From Spirochaeta sp. UBA5339 (GTDB taxonomy: Bacteria > Spirochaetota > Spirochaetia > DSM-2461), in assembly GCA_002408085.1 (NCBI GenBank), contig DHQL01000005.1:72475-136474 (forward strand): 64,000 bases of DNA, written 5' to 3'. This document shows, in pieces, positions 33,401 through 39,754 of the stretch. The first letter of the stretch is position 1. Every line of letters starts with the position of its first letter. The notes beneath the pieces are model-generated. The model did no database searches, was not told the DNA's origin, and worked only from the letters and a program-made list of their open reading frames with translations. The position numbers were made by a program, and so were the translations under genes.

Positions 33401-34719
33401 CGGCGGTGAGGGCCTTTAAGAATCACAGGGACTCCGAGCTCCACCCCGCCGGACGGAAGGGGCTGTCAGACTACAGGGGGATCAATCCCCGGTATGCAAA
33501 GAAGTTTGATAGAAGAAAGACTCTGGTTCTTCCCAACTGGGATGACTACGCCATTCCCCTGCTGGCGGATCTCTTCCGCTCACAGGGCTTCAAGGCGGTT
33601 CTTATGGAGGAGACAGACCAGAGCATCCGCAGAAGCCTGAAGTGGAACAGCGGAATGTGCATTCCCATGAATGCCGTTGTGGAGGGCTTCGTCGACACCC
33701 TGAAGAAACACAATCTGAAGCCCGAACACTCTCTGCTCTGGATTCCCGAGGCCCACTTTTCCTGCAATATAAAGATGTTTCCCCATCAGATACAGGAGAT
33801 CCTTAAGGTCTACGGTGAGGGAATGGAGAAGGCGAAGGTCTTCCCGGGGATTATAGCCTTTTCGGATATTTCGCCCTTCCTGCCCATGGCGGCCTACCAG
33901 GTCTATATGTTCTCAGGTCTGATCCGGCGGATCTCCTGCCGTATCCGTCCCTATGAGCATGTTAAGGGGCAGACCGATGAGGCCGTGGACAAGGCCCTGT
34001 CCCTGCTGTCGGATCTCTTTTCGGGCAGGAGAAAGAACACCGGCCAGACGGTGCAGGAGATTATTGCCCTCTTTGAGTGGATCTCCTATGACAGGGAGGC
34101 GCGGAAGCCTCTGGTGGGTCTTTTCGGTGATGTCTATGTCAGGGAGAATCCCGTATTCAATCAGAATGTGATCTCCTATATAGAGGAGAACGGCGGTGAA
34201 GTGGTGACCATGCCCTACCATGAGTACACCCGGATGACCGCCGAGATGTACTTCAAACGCTGGGGAAGGGAGCTGAAGCTGAAAAACCTGATCTCCCTGA
34301 AGCCGATGCTGGCTGCCATGGAGCAGATGGAGAGGTGGTACTACCGCTACTTCGAGAGAGTTCTGGATCAGCCCCTGGCCCGGTATGGAGAGGACCCCTC
34401 GGAAATTCTGGAGCCCTATCATATTCTGCTGGATCATGAAGGGGAGTCTCAGGACAACCTGCTGAAGACCTGGTATATCAGCCATCAGTATCCCGAGCTG
34501 ACCCTCTTTGTTCAGCTGAACCCCGGATTCTGCTGTGCCGGAAATGTAACCGAGGCCATGAGTACGAGAATTCAGGAGCAGACCGGGGTACCGGTGCTCT
34601 CCATTACCTATGACGGTACCGGCGGATTCAAGAACGATGCGATTCTGCCCTACCTGAAGTACTCGGCTGCGGGGCAGGCAGGAGCCGCCGGGTCGGATGA
34701 ATCGGCTCTGCCGGGTTAG
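30439..34719 (+). CDS. Giant two-ASKHA acyl-CoA-dehydratase-activase-like protein (CoA_E_activ + DUF2229)
   Basis: Protein of 1426 residues, cytoplasmic. Residues about 1-265 and about 325-600 are two actin-like ATPase modules of the HgdC/BadF type; the second has the complete phosphate-binding signature GIDIGSTSTKAVV, the first a looser GIDAGSVSLSAVLV. Each has the cluster-ligand motif CAAGTGSFL. A Cys motif (CTICGNHC) follows near 610. Residues about 680-1400 are DUF2229/HgdB-like, with FCAPISSLFGHA, FKCGPDSFLQDYF and NPGFCCAGNVTEAM. Relatives activate or form part of radical 2-hydroxyacyl-CoA or benzoyl-CoA chemistry by ATP-driven electron transfer from a 4Fe-4S cluster. The specific reaction of this fused type is not established. 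No dehydratase genes are near. Confidence 0.88.
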   Translation: MNSMILGIDAGSVSLSAVLVDETGDIHESFTTAHEGNIRDALKRMEDTLDLSNAGAVALTGRSGGRIRHSRVVDSRMACIRSARERFPDIRSILLVGAEQFSLIRFDSDGNYSSIRSNTSCAAGTGSFLDQQSGRLKLSGSAELSRVALENRDEPPLVATRCAVFAKTDLIHAQQEGYSLSAISDGLCRGLAKNLADTLFKEDEVIPPVLFTGGVSANGAVAEHLQEILKIPFVIDPLGKLQGAYGAALTLFDEGVPQERGSGTLQESLYLEEGRDNSDFYPPLKLELSDYPDFSSYRSWEQPTPGRKGQPFVEVDLYKPLPPSLKAYLGIDIGSTSTKAVVCSTDGEVYGGFYTRTSGRPLEAVQALFEALEAAAESENCSLEIRGSGTTGSGRKFIGKLISADVILDEISAHARAAAELDPEVDTILEIGGQDAKFTALKNGRVTLSVMNNVCAAGTGSFLEEQASRLGLSVRDYAPMTEGQRAPLVSDRCTVFMERDINHLLSEGCTVPEVLTAALHGVRENYLRKVAVTGSIGKRIFFQGATAKNRSLVAAFEQKLEQEILVSPFCHLTGALGAALTLRDGSIDSSVFPGLELCRKSIPLRQEVCTICGNHCKLTVADLDGRSVAFGFLCGRDYESEGYVNRNSSGWNLLKERNGLERSLKREFVSEGTPKGGAEALSGPVVGIPDALFLVEDRAWWEVFFRELGIRTITTFGMKDSIARGKPLTGSEFCAPISSLFGHAHELLDRGADYIFLPHYLERKQGKDGERRKFCYFTQFSSALVSQGIDPGRIISPLGATRYSLFQLKGELHKSLSALPDLKRGYLQVSNALDRAQEFRRSYEKGLHSLFEKGSSREEERTDVVLLGRPYSVLPEGMNKGIPEIFGTLGIRVFYQDMLDFDGVDFESIDGLLKEINWNFGEKILKAAELIVRTEGLYPVLLTSFKCGPDSFLQDYFRKIMEANDKPYLILELDEHDSAVGYETRIEAAVRAFKNHRDSELHPAGRKGLSDYRGINPRYAKKFDRRKTLVLPNWDDYAIPLLADLFRSQGFKAVLMEETDQSIRRSLKWNSGMCIPMNAVVEGFVDTLKKHNLKPEHSLLWIPEAHFSCNIKMFPHQIQEILKVYGEGMEKAKVFPGIIAFSDISPFLPMAAYQVYMFSGLIRRISCRIRPYEHVKGQTDEAVDKALSLLSDLFSGRRKNTGQTVQEIIALFEWISYDREARKPLVGLFGDVYVRENPVFNQNVISYIEENGGEVVTMPYHEYTRMTAEMYFKRWGRELKLKNLISLKPMLAAMEQMERWYYRYFERVLDQPLARYGEDPSEILEPYHILLDHEGESQDNLLKTWYISHQYPELTLFVQLNPGFCCAGNVTEAMSTRIQEQTGVPVLSITYDGTGGFKNDAILPYLKYSAAGQAGAAGSDESALPG

Positions 34720-34729
34720 GATTCGGGCG

Positions 34730-34762
34730 AAAAAAAACCGGAGCGGCTGCTCCGGTGTTTTT
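34730..34762. terminator. Bidirectional rho-independent terminator
   Basis: Stem CCGGAGC / GCTCCGG (34738-34744 with 34749-34755), loop GGCT, with TGTTTTT after it on the plus strand and eight T after it on the minus strand. It serves both the activase gene and the convergent phosphoribosyltransferase gene. Confidence 0.92.
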
Positions 34763-35283
34763 CAGGCATTTGGCCTAAGGGCCATGCGGTCCTGTTCTTC
34801 TGTATCATCGGCATCCCAGGGGTAGCAGATCCAGGGATCTTCGAAGTTCTCTCCCACAAAGTAGTGTTTGATGTACGAGGGGATTTCGTGCTTCTTGTCC
34901 TTGTTCTTGTTGTGGATGACCAGAACGGCGATCTCGGCTGGTTCGTGCTTCATCAGCTCGTCCAGACAGAAACCGATGGTGGCACGAGTATCGTCCACTT
35001 CGTCCACCAGAAGGATCTTCTTTCCTTTGATCTGTTTCTCGGGATTGTCCACCCACTGCGTCACCACGGGATGATCCATCAGGTTGTCATCCAGGTCGTA
35101 GTAGGCGATACCTACTGTGAAAATGGGCATATTCATAAAGGTCTTGAACATTCTGGCGGGAATGAATCCGCCTGTTCCAATTGCGACCATCTGATCGGGT
35201 TCAAAACCGGAGTCTTTCACCTGCTGCGCAAGGTCTTTAATTGTATTGTGAATCTGATTATATGTGATGTAGATTTTATCCAT
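34762..35283 (-). CDS. Purine phosphoribosyltransferase-like protein
   Basis: Type I phosphoribosyltransferase fold of 173 residues. The PRPP loop reads ILLVDEVDDTRATI, preceded by MVAIGTGGFIPARMF, and the C-terminus has the WICYPWDAD motif seen in xanthine/hypoxanthine enzymes such as yeast Xpt1/Hpt1. It should convert a purine base and PRPP to the nucleotide. ATG at 35283 was chosen, giving MDKIYITYNQI; the longer in-frame form from 35397 would run into the divergent lipoprotein gene. No clear ribosome-binding site is seen. With the nucleobase permease at 20145 the window suggests base salvage, but the two are 14 kb apart. Confidence 0.82.
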   Translation of the reverse strand: MDKIYITYNQIHNTIKDLAQQVKDSGFEPDQMVAIGTGGFIPARMFKTFMNMPIFTVGIAYYDLDDNLMDHPVVTQWVDNPEKQIKGKKILLVDEVDDTRATIGFCLDELMKHEPAEIAVLVIHNKNKDKKHEIPSYIKHYFVGENFEDPWICYPWDADDTEEQDRMALRPNA

Positions 35284-35360
35284 GTGCAACAATAAAACAG
35301 AATCCCGCAGTTTGCCAAGCATTACTGCAGAAAGTGAACAAAATTGCCGATAGAAACTGT

Positions 35361-35768
35361 ATGAAAATCCGGATTTTACCGCTGCTTTTACTGACATCTC
35401 TTCTTCTGACTGCCTGTTCCAGCGAACTGGCCGAGCATGCCTACTATAAAAATCTGCCGGAAGTCTCCGGTACCACCCGGGATGATCCCCCCCTCTTCTT
35501 TATTATCAAGGTGGATCTTGGCTATAAATGGGGAGACAAGAAGACTCAGTACAGCCTGGCTGAACTGACTCCGGTGATCAATGACGGAATGAGGAATCTT
35601 TTCAGCAGCAAGAGCGCTGTGGACTATGAGATTGAGAACGAGGAGATTCTGAAGCAGGAGATTCTGGATATGGTAAACAGAACGATCCGCCGCTACGACT
35701 CATTCAAAGGTGTTCCGGGAATCACCACCGTCGCCATCGTCAAGAAACAGGTCTTCGAATTCCGCTGA
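35361..35768 (+). CDS. FliL-like lipoprotein
   Basis: Protein of 135 residues with a lipoprotein signal (lipobox LTAC). The mature domain follows the FliL pattern: FFIIKVDLGYKW, LAELTPVINDGMRNLFSSKS, EILKQEILDMVNRTIRR and GITTVAIVKKQVFEF. FliL family proteins sit around the flagellar motor and help stator function or surface sensing. This one is a lipoprotein rather than a single-helix membrane protein and is away from any flagellar operon, so it may be a paralogue with a separate job. The ATG at 35361 was preferred to a GTG at 35334 because the signal peptide starts there. Confidence 0.72.
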   Translation: MKIRILPLLLLTSLLLTACSSELAEHAYYKNLPEVSGTTRDDPPLFFIIKVDLGYKWGDKKTQYSLAELTPVINDGMRNLFSSKSAVDYEIENEEILKQEILDMVNRTIRRYDSFKGVPGITTVAIVKKQVFEFR

Positions 35769-35821
35769 TATCCCTCTCCAATATAAATTTATTACTCGAA
35801 ACATCTGTCAAGAGTCGCCGT

Positions 35822-35889
35822 AATATGGTTATACCCAAATTACCGATGACTTTTGTGTTGAAATATGTTTATACTTGGATTGCCGGCGA
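35822..35889. repeat. Imperfect direct repeat, period 40
   Basis: Two copies of about 28 bases (35822-35849 and 35862-35889) start AATATG and share TTATAC, ATT, CCG. Nearly all differences are transitions (for example CCAA against TTGG). Lies in the 150-base spacer between the FliL-like gene and the peptide-binding-protein gene. Confidence 0.5.
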
Positions 35890-35895
35890 ATATAC

Positions 35896-35914
35896 GGCCC
35901 TCACAAGGAGGGCT
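35896..35914 (-). terminator. Possible terminator of the CheY-like/peptide-binding operon
   Basis: Stem AGCCCTC / GAGGGCC on the minus strand (35908-35914 with 35896-35902), 5-base loop, 4 bases after the stop codon; the tail GTATATT is only partly T-rich. Confidence 0.45.
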
Positions 35915-35918
35915 GTAA

Positions 35919-37457
35919 TTAAATGGTTCCGGGAATATCGAAGTCGTTCTTGAACCTTATGTATTTAAAGGGATGGATGTCCAGAACATTGGGGTACCAT
36001 CCATCCAGAAAGCGCAGGTCGATCAGATTCAGGGCCGGAGAGTGGCTGATGGGCAGAACCTGTGCGGTCATCAGAAGCAGCTTCTCCGCCTGACTCATCT
36101 TCTCATAGCGGTCATCACCAACCGCCTCATCCAGGAGTCTGTTGAACTCCTCGGAGTAGTAGCCCGCATCGTTGAGACTGCTTCCCTCCTCCCACATCTG
36201 CAGAAAGGTCATGGGATCCGCATAGTCTCCGATCCAGGTAAGCTGACCAAGGGTATAGCCCTCTTCCTTAAGGGAACCGAAGTAGCCTGGGAAGGGAACT
36301 TCATCAATCACAACCTCGGTTTTGAGGTTCTTCTCCCAGGCCTCCTTCATCAGAGCAACCCCCACGGAATCCGCATAGGGTACTCTTATTGTGATGGCCG
36401 GCAGTCCCTCGCCTTCGGGGTAGCCTGCCTCTTCCAGAAGGGCCAGTCCCTGCTCAATGTTCTCCTGCTCGATACCGCTGAAGCTGGGGTAATCGGGGAT
36501 GCTGGGGACCAGGCGGCTGGAGGGGAGGTATGAGGTGGCGCGGATCTTCTCCCAGGGGAGGATCAGTGCCAGACCCGTTCTTACACGGGGATCGCTCCAG
36601 GGGCCTTCGTTATTGTTGAAGTAGTAGTAGCTTGTTGCAAAGAGGGGATGAAGGACCAGCCTGTCGGGATCAAGGGACTCGCTGCCCCATCCCGAAGCAA
36701 CCCAGTCCACCTCATAGAGGCGGAACTGCTGCATCACTGTCTCCGAGTCATCGCTGAACTGTATCCTCAGATTGGAGATGCCCACGGTCTCTCTGTCCCA
36801 GTAGAGGGGGTTCTTTTCCAGTGAGAAAACGGCCCCCGACGGGCTCTCTGCAAAACGGTAGGGGCCGTTGACGATGATCTCATCGGACTCCCACCAGCTT
36901 GTGCTGTCGTTCATGGAGGGGTGGACGGGCACAAAGCTGTAGTGGCAGAGGATCTGGAGAAAGTAGGGGGTCTCTTTGTTCAGCTCCACCACAAATGTTC
37001 TGTTGTCAGGGGTCCTCAGGGCCACGTTGTCCGCCGGGCCTCTGCCGGTGCGGTAGGCTCTGGCTCCTTTTATAATGTCCAGCAGGGAGGCGTAGTCCGC
37101 TCCCTTGCCGGGGGTAAGCAGTTTAATCCAGGAGTCTTTGATATCTCCGGCGGTCAGGGCATCGCCGTTACTCCATAAGAGGTCTTCTCTCAGATGAAAG
37201 GTGTAGGTCTTCCCGTCCTCCGAGATATCCCAGGATTCGGCCATGGCCGCTTCGGGATGGAGGGTGATCGGGTTGTAGCTGACCAGCCCCTCATAGAGAG
37301 CCGTATAGATCTGTGCTTCCGAGGTGGTGTAGCCCAGCTGGGGGTTGAGAGAGAGTTTGGATGGTGAGAAATTCACCGTAAACCGGTCCTGGGCACCTAG
37401 AAATGAGAGGGCTGCCAGGGAGAGAACTATTAGAAGGAAATTTTTCTTTTTAAGCAC
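35919..37457 (-). CDS. Peptide ABC-transporter substrate-binding protein (SBP_bac_5, OppA-like)
   Basis: Exported protein of 512 residues: signal peptide (cleavage near FLGAQ), then the family-5 solute-binding fold, including TALYEGLVSYNP, ESWDISEDGKTYTFHLRE and DALTAGDIKDSW, typical of oligopeptide receptors. It would bind peptides outside the membrane and deliver them to an Opp/Dpp permease. No permease or ATPase gene is adjacent, so it must share one encoded elsewhere or act as a sensor. The gene begins 3 bases after the stop of a single-domain response regulator, a rare pairing that suggests a link between peptide sensing and signalling. Confidence 0.9.
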   Translation of the reverse strand: MLKKKNFLLIVLSLAALSFLGAQDRFTVNFSPSKLSLNPQLGYTTSEAQIYTALYEGLVSYNPITLHPEAAMAESWDISEDGKTYTFHLREDLLWSNGDALTAGDIKDSWIKLLTPGKGADYASLLDIIKGARAYRTGRGPADNVALRTPDNRTFVVELNKETPYFLQILCHYSFVPVHPSMNDSTSWWESDEIIVNGPYRFAESPSGAVFSLEKNPLYWDRETVGISNLRIQFSDDSETVMQQFRLYEVDWVASGWGSESLDPDRLVLHPLFATSYYYFNNNEGPWSDPRVRTGLALILPWEKIRATSYLPSSRLVPSIPDYPSFSGIEQENIEQGLALLEEAGYPEGEGLPAITIRVPYADSVGVALMKEAWEKNLKTEVVIDEVPFPGYFGSLKEEGYTLGQLTWIGDYADPMTFLQMWEEGSSLNDAGYYSEEFNRLLDEAVGDDRYEKMSQAEKLLLMTAQVLPISHSPALNLIDLRFLDGWYPNVLDIHPFKYIRFKNDFDIPGTI

Positions 37458-37460
37458 TAT

Positions 37461-37814
37461 TTACTCCAGAAAGCTGTTGAGCAGTGATTCGTAGTCCCTG
37501 TTTTTCACAGGTTTTACGAGTATTCTGTCGAAGCCGGCCTGTTTCAGCTGAGATACGGCCTCATCATCACTGGTGATGGCCACGAGGGGAGTGGACTGAT
37601 CGGTCTCCCTGATCTTCTCGGCCACTATGTCACCGTTGAAACCGGGCATATACTGATCAAGAACAACGAGGTCGGGAGACTCTTTGCGGTAGAGCTCAAG
37701 AGCCTGAAGGCCGTCTTCCGCCAGTATGCACTGGTAGTTCAGTTTACGGCAGACCACTTCCAGAATCTTCCTGTTGGTAAACTCATCTTCAGCGTACAGG
37801 ACTTTCTTCGTCAT
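37461..37814 (-). CDS. Single-domain response regulator (CheY-like)
   Basis: Receiver-only protein of 117 residues. Acidic pocket DE near residue 10 (LYAEDEFTNRKILE), phospho-Asp in LVVLDQYMPGFNG, Thr in AITSDDE and the conserved Lys in ILVKPVK. No output domain, so it either acts through protein contact (flagellar switch, kinase feedback) or serves as a phosphorelay intermediate. First gene of an operon with the peptide-binding protein. Its kinase is not nearby; the orphan hybrid kinases in this window are candidates. Confidence 0.9.
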   Translation of the reverse strand: MTKKVLYAEDEFTNRKILEVVCRKLNYQCILAEDGLQALELYRKESPDLVVLDQYMPGFNGDIVAEKIRETDQSTPLVAITSDDEAVSQLKQAGFDRILVKPVKNRDYESLLNSFLE

Positions 37815-37875
37815 AGTTCAAACCTCTCAGTATTATCCCACGTTACAGGATCATCTTCAACTTTATATTTATTAT

Positions 37876-38829
37876 TCAGCTTATATGATTAAACAGATTG
37901 GGAGAACCGGGTACCAGGGATGCTCCCTCTCTGGTTATCCTGTCCATCAGTCCGGTCAGTGCCTTCGGCAGTGATGATGCCCCTCTGTCAAAGTTCAGTT
38001 CCGCCTGTTTTCTGTTTCTCACACCCAGAAGAACCGTGGCCGCACCGGTTCTTCTGCGGCTGTACTCACTCACCGCCTGTTCCACCGTAAAACCTGCCTC
38101 TCTGCAGGCCTTCAGAAGTTCATCCACAAGGGATTTTACCCTCTCTCTGATCTCAGGTGAGTAGAGGACCATCTTGTGCCTGAATCCCTGATGCTCTTTC
38201 TCCAGATGCTCCAGTCCCCTGTCTGTCAGAATCCCCTGGGCCAGAACACCGTAGGGTATAAAGGCGATTCCACGCTCCTGCAGGAAGGGGAGGAGCTCCT
38301 TTTCCAGTTCCGGGAACAGGATGTTGTATCCTCCCTGAAAGACATCCGCCTCGCCGGCTTCCTGGACCATCTCAATCTGATCTGATGAAAAATTGCTGAG
38401 TCCCAGGGCACGGATTCTTCCCTCTTCCTTCAGTTTCATCAGTGTCTCCATTCCCGGACGCATATCACAGCCCGAAAGAGGCCAGTGGATATAGAATATA
38501 TCTATATAGTCGGTCATAAGCCGTTTAAGACTGGAGTGAAAACTTTCCACCATCTTTTCGGGGGTGGAGTAGAAGACCTTGGTGGCCAGGGTCACCTCGG
38601 ATCGGATCTTGCGGAGCTGCTGTCCCAGGATCTGCTCTGACCGTCCCTTGCCGTAGACGGGAGCCGTATCGAAATGGGTCACTCCAAGGGCCAGGGCCCG
38701 GTGGACGGCACGGACCGAATCGCTGTGGGCCTGGTCTCCCCAGTACTCACCGCCAAGGGCCCATGCTCCGAAACTGAAGGGGGGCATATCACCCAGGGCC
38801 GCCCTTAATCTGTTCTCCACATTTTCCAT
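37876..38829 (-). CDS. Aldo/keto reductase
   Basis: TIM-barrel oxidoreductase of 317 residues. The catalytic set is visible: Asp in THFDTAPVYGKG with Tyr in the same segment, Lys in VTLATKVFYS and His in DYIDIFYIHWPL. NADPH-binding residues near the C-terminus (TVLLGVRNRKQAELN) match the family. It reduces aldehydes or ketones, or oxidises sugars, in the cytoplasm; the substrate is unknown. Single gene transcribed away from the lytic transglycosylase gene. Confidence 0.88.
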   Translation of the reverse strand: MENVENRLRAALGDMPPFSFGAWALGGEYWGDQAHSDSVRAVHRALALGVTHFDTAPVYGKGRSEQILGQQLRKIRSEVTLATKVFYSTPEKMVESFHSSLKRLMTDYIDIFYIHWPLSGCDMRPGMETLMKLKEEGRIRALGLSNFSSDQIEMVQEAGEADVFQGGYNILFPELEKELLPFLQERGIAFIPYGVLAQGILTDRGLEHLEKEHQGFRHKMVLYSPEIRERVKSLVDELLKACREAGFTVEQAVSEYSRRRTGAATVLLGVRNRKQAELNFDRGASSLPKALTGLMDRITREGASLVPGSPNLFNHIS

Positions 38830-38954
38830 ATATAGTCTTCAATATACCCGTCCGAAGGCTTTTACTCTATAAAAAAGTTCATTTTTCTTTAAACATCGCC
38901 TGTTTCATCTCTTGAGTAAGAGGTCTATTTCAATGAGTATTTTGGCATGTTTTG

Positions 38955-39029
38955 AGGCCTTTCTCACTGTAAAGGCTTGACTTGAAAGAATTTCAGAAGT
39001 CCTGTCGCATATTCGGGACTTTTTTTATT
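38955..39029 (+). promoter_or_regulatory. Structured leader with terminator-like hairpin before the transglycosylase gene
   Basis: Hairpin one: AGGCCTTT / AAAGGCTT (38955-38962 with 38971-38978). Hairpin two: AAGTCC / GGACTT (38997-39002 with 39016-39021) followed by seven T, ending 14 bases before the start codon at 39043. The gene to the left is divergent, so this reads as a leader or a small RNA end. GGGAGA lies between the T-run and the ATG. Confidence 0.5.
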
Positions 39030-39042
39030 AGTTGGGAGACAA

Positions 39043-39744
39043 ATGAAACAACTCAATCTTGCTCTGCTTATTGCGGCAGTCCTTTTTTTGTCAGGATGCC
39101 TGAGCCAGAGCAACTACGAAGACGAGGCCGTTGAACTGAGTCAGACTCAGTACGAGACCTATTTAAAGAGTGCACTTTATGGATCAAGCAAGATGGAAAC
39201 CGAAGATCCTGTGCAGACAAGAAAAAGAAACCTTGAGTACTTTGCCACCGTTACCGGAGACTATGAAATTGCACGCCTGATCTACGATGAGTCTGTAAAG
39301 TATAATATTCAGCCCGAGCTGTCCTTTGCTCTGGTATTCAATGAAAGCAGCTTCAACCCCAATGCGGTAAACCAGAACAGGAACTCCATTGACCGGGGAC
39401 TGTTTCAGCTGAACTCAAATTCCTTCCCCAATCTGAAGGAAGCGGACTTTTTCAAGCCCGAGATCAATGTTCCCCTGGGAGTCGCCTATCTCAGATACTG
39501 TCTGGATATAGGTGGAAACGAGGTGACTGCCCTGGCCATGTACAATGCCGGCCCCAACCGGGTCAAGGACAGCCGTACCCCCCGGATGACCCTGGATTAT
39601 ATACATAAAATTCAGAGCTACCGGGAGAACCTGGAGCAGGGGATTATCCCCGAAGAGTTCAATCCCGCGGCAATTGCTGTACCCGACAGTAAATCGGTCA
39701 AGAACATTACTCTCCTTATGGAACAAAGCCAAAAAATAAACTAA
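39043..39744 (+). CDS. Lipoprotein lytic transglycosylase (SLT domain)
   Basis: Protein of 233 residues with a lipobox (LSGC). The SLT domain (about 75-205) has the catalytic Glu101 in ALVFNESSFNPNAV, then DRGLFQLNSNSF and MYNAGPNRV. It cleaves the glycan strands of peptidoglycan, making anhydromuramic ends, and acts in the periplasm, for wall turnover or for passage of the flagellar rod. The familiar ESSF/GLMQ/AYNAG motif order is retained with small substitutions (GLFQ, MYNAG). Expression may be controlled by the leader before it. Confidence 0.9.
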   Translation: MKQLNLALLIAAVLFLSGCLSQSNYEDEAVELSQTQYETYLKSALYGSSKMETEDPVQTRKRNLEYFATVTGDYEIARLIYDESVKYNIQPELSFALVFNESSFNPNAVNQNRNSIDRGLFQLNSNSFPNLKEADFFKPEINVPLGVAYLRYCLDIGGNEVTALAMYNAGPNRVKDSRTPRMTLDYIHKIQSYRENLEQGIIPEEFNPAAIAVPDSKSVKNITLLMEQSQKIN

Positions 39745-39754
39745 GCTGTTCCCC

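Noticed and set aside
31954..33444. Long minus-strand open frame inside the giant activase
   Set aside because: Shadow of biased coding; no motif, and the plus-strand protein is continuous and family-like.
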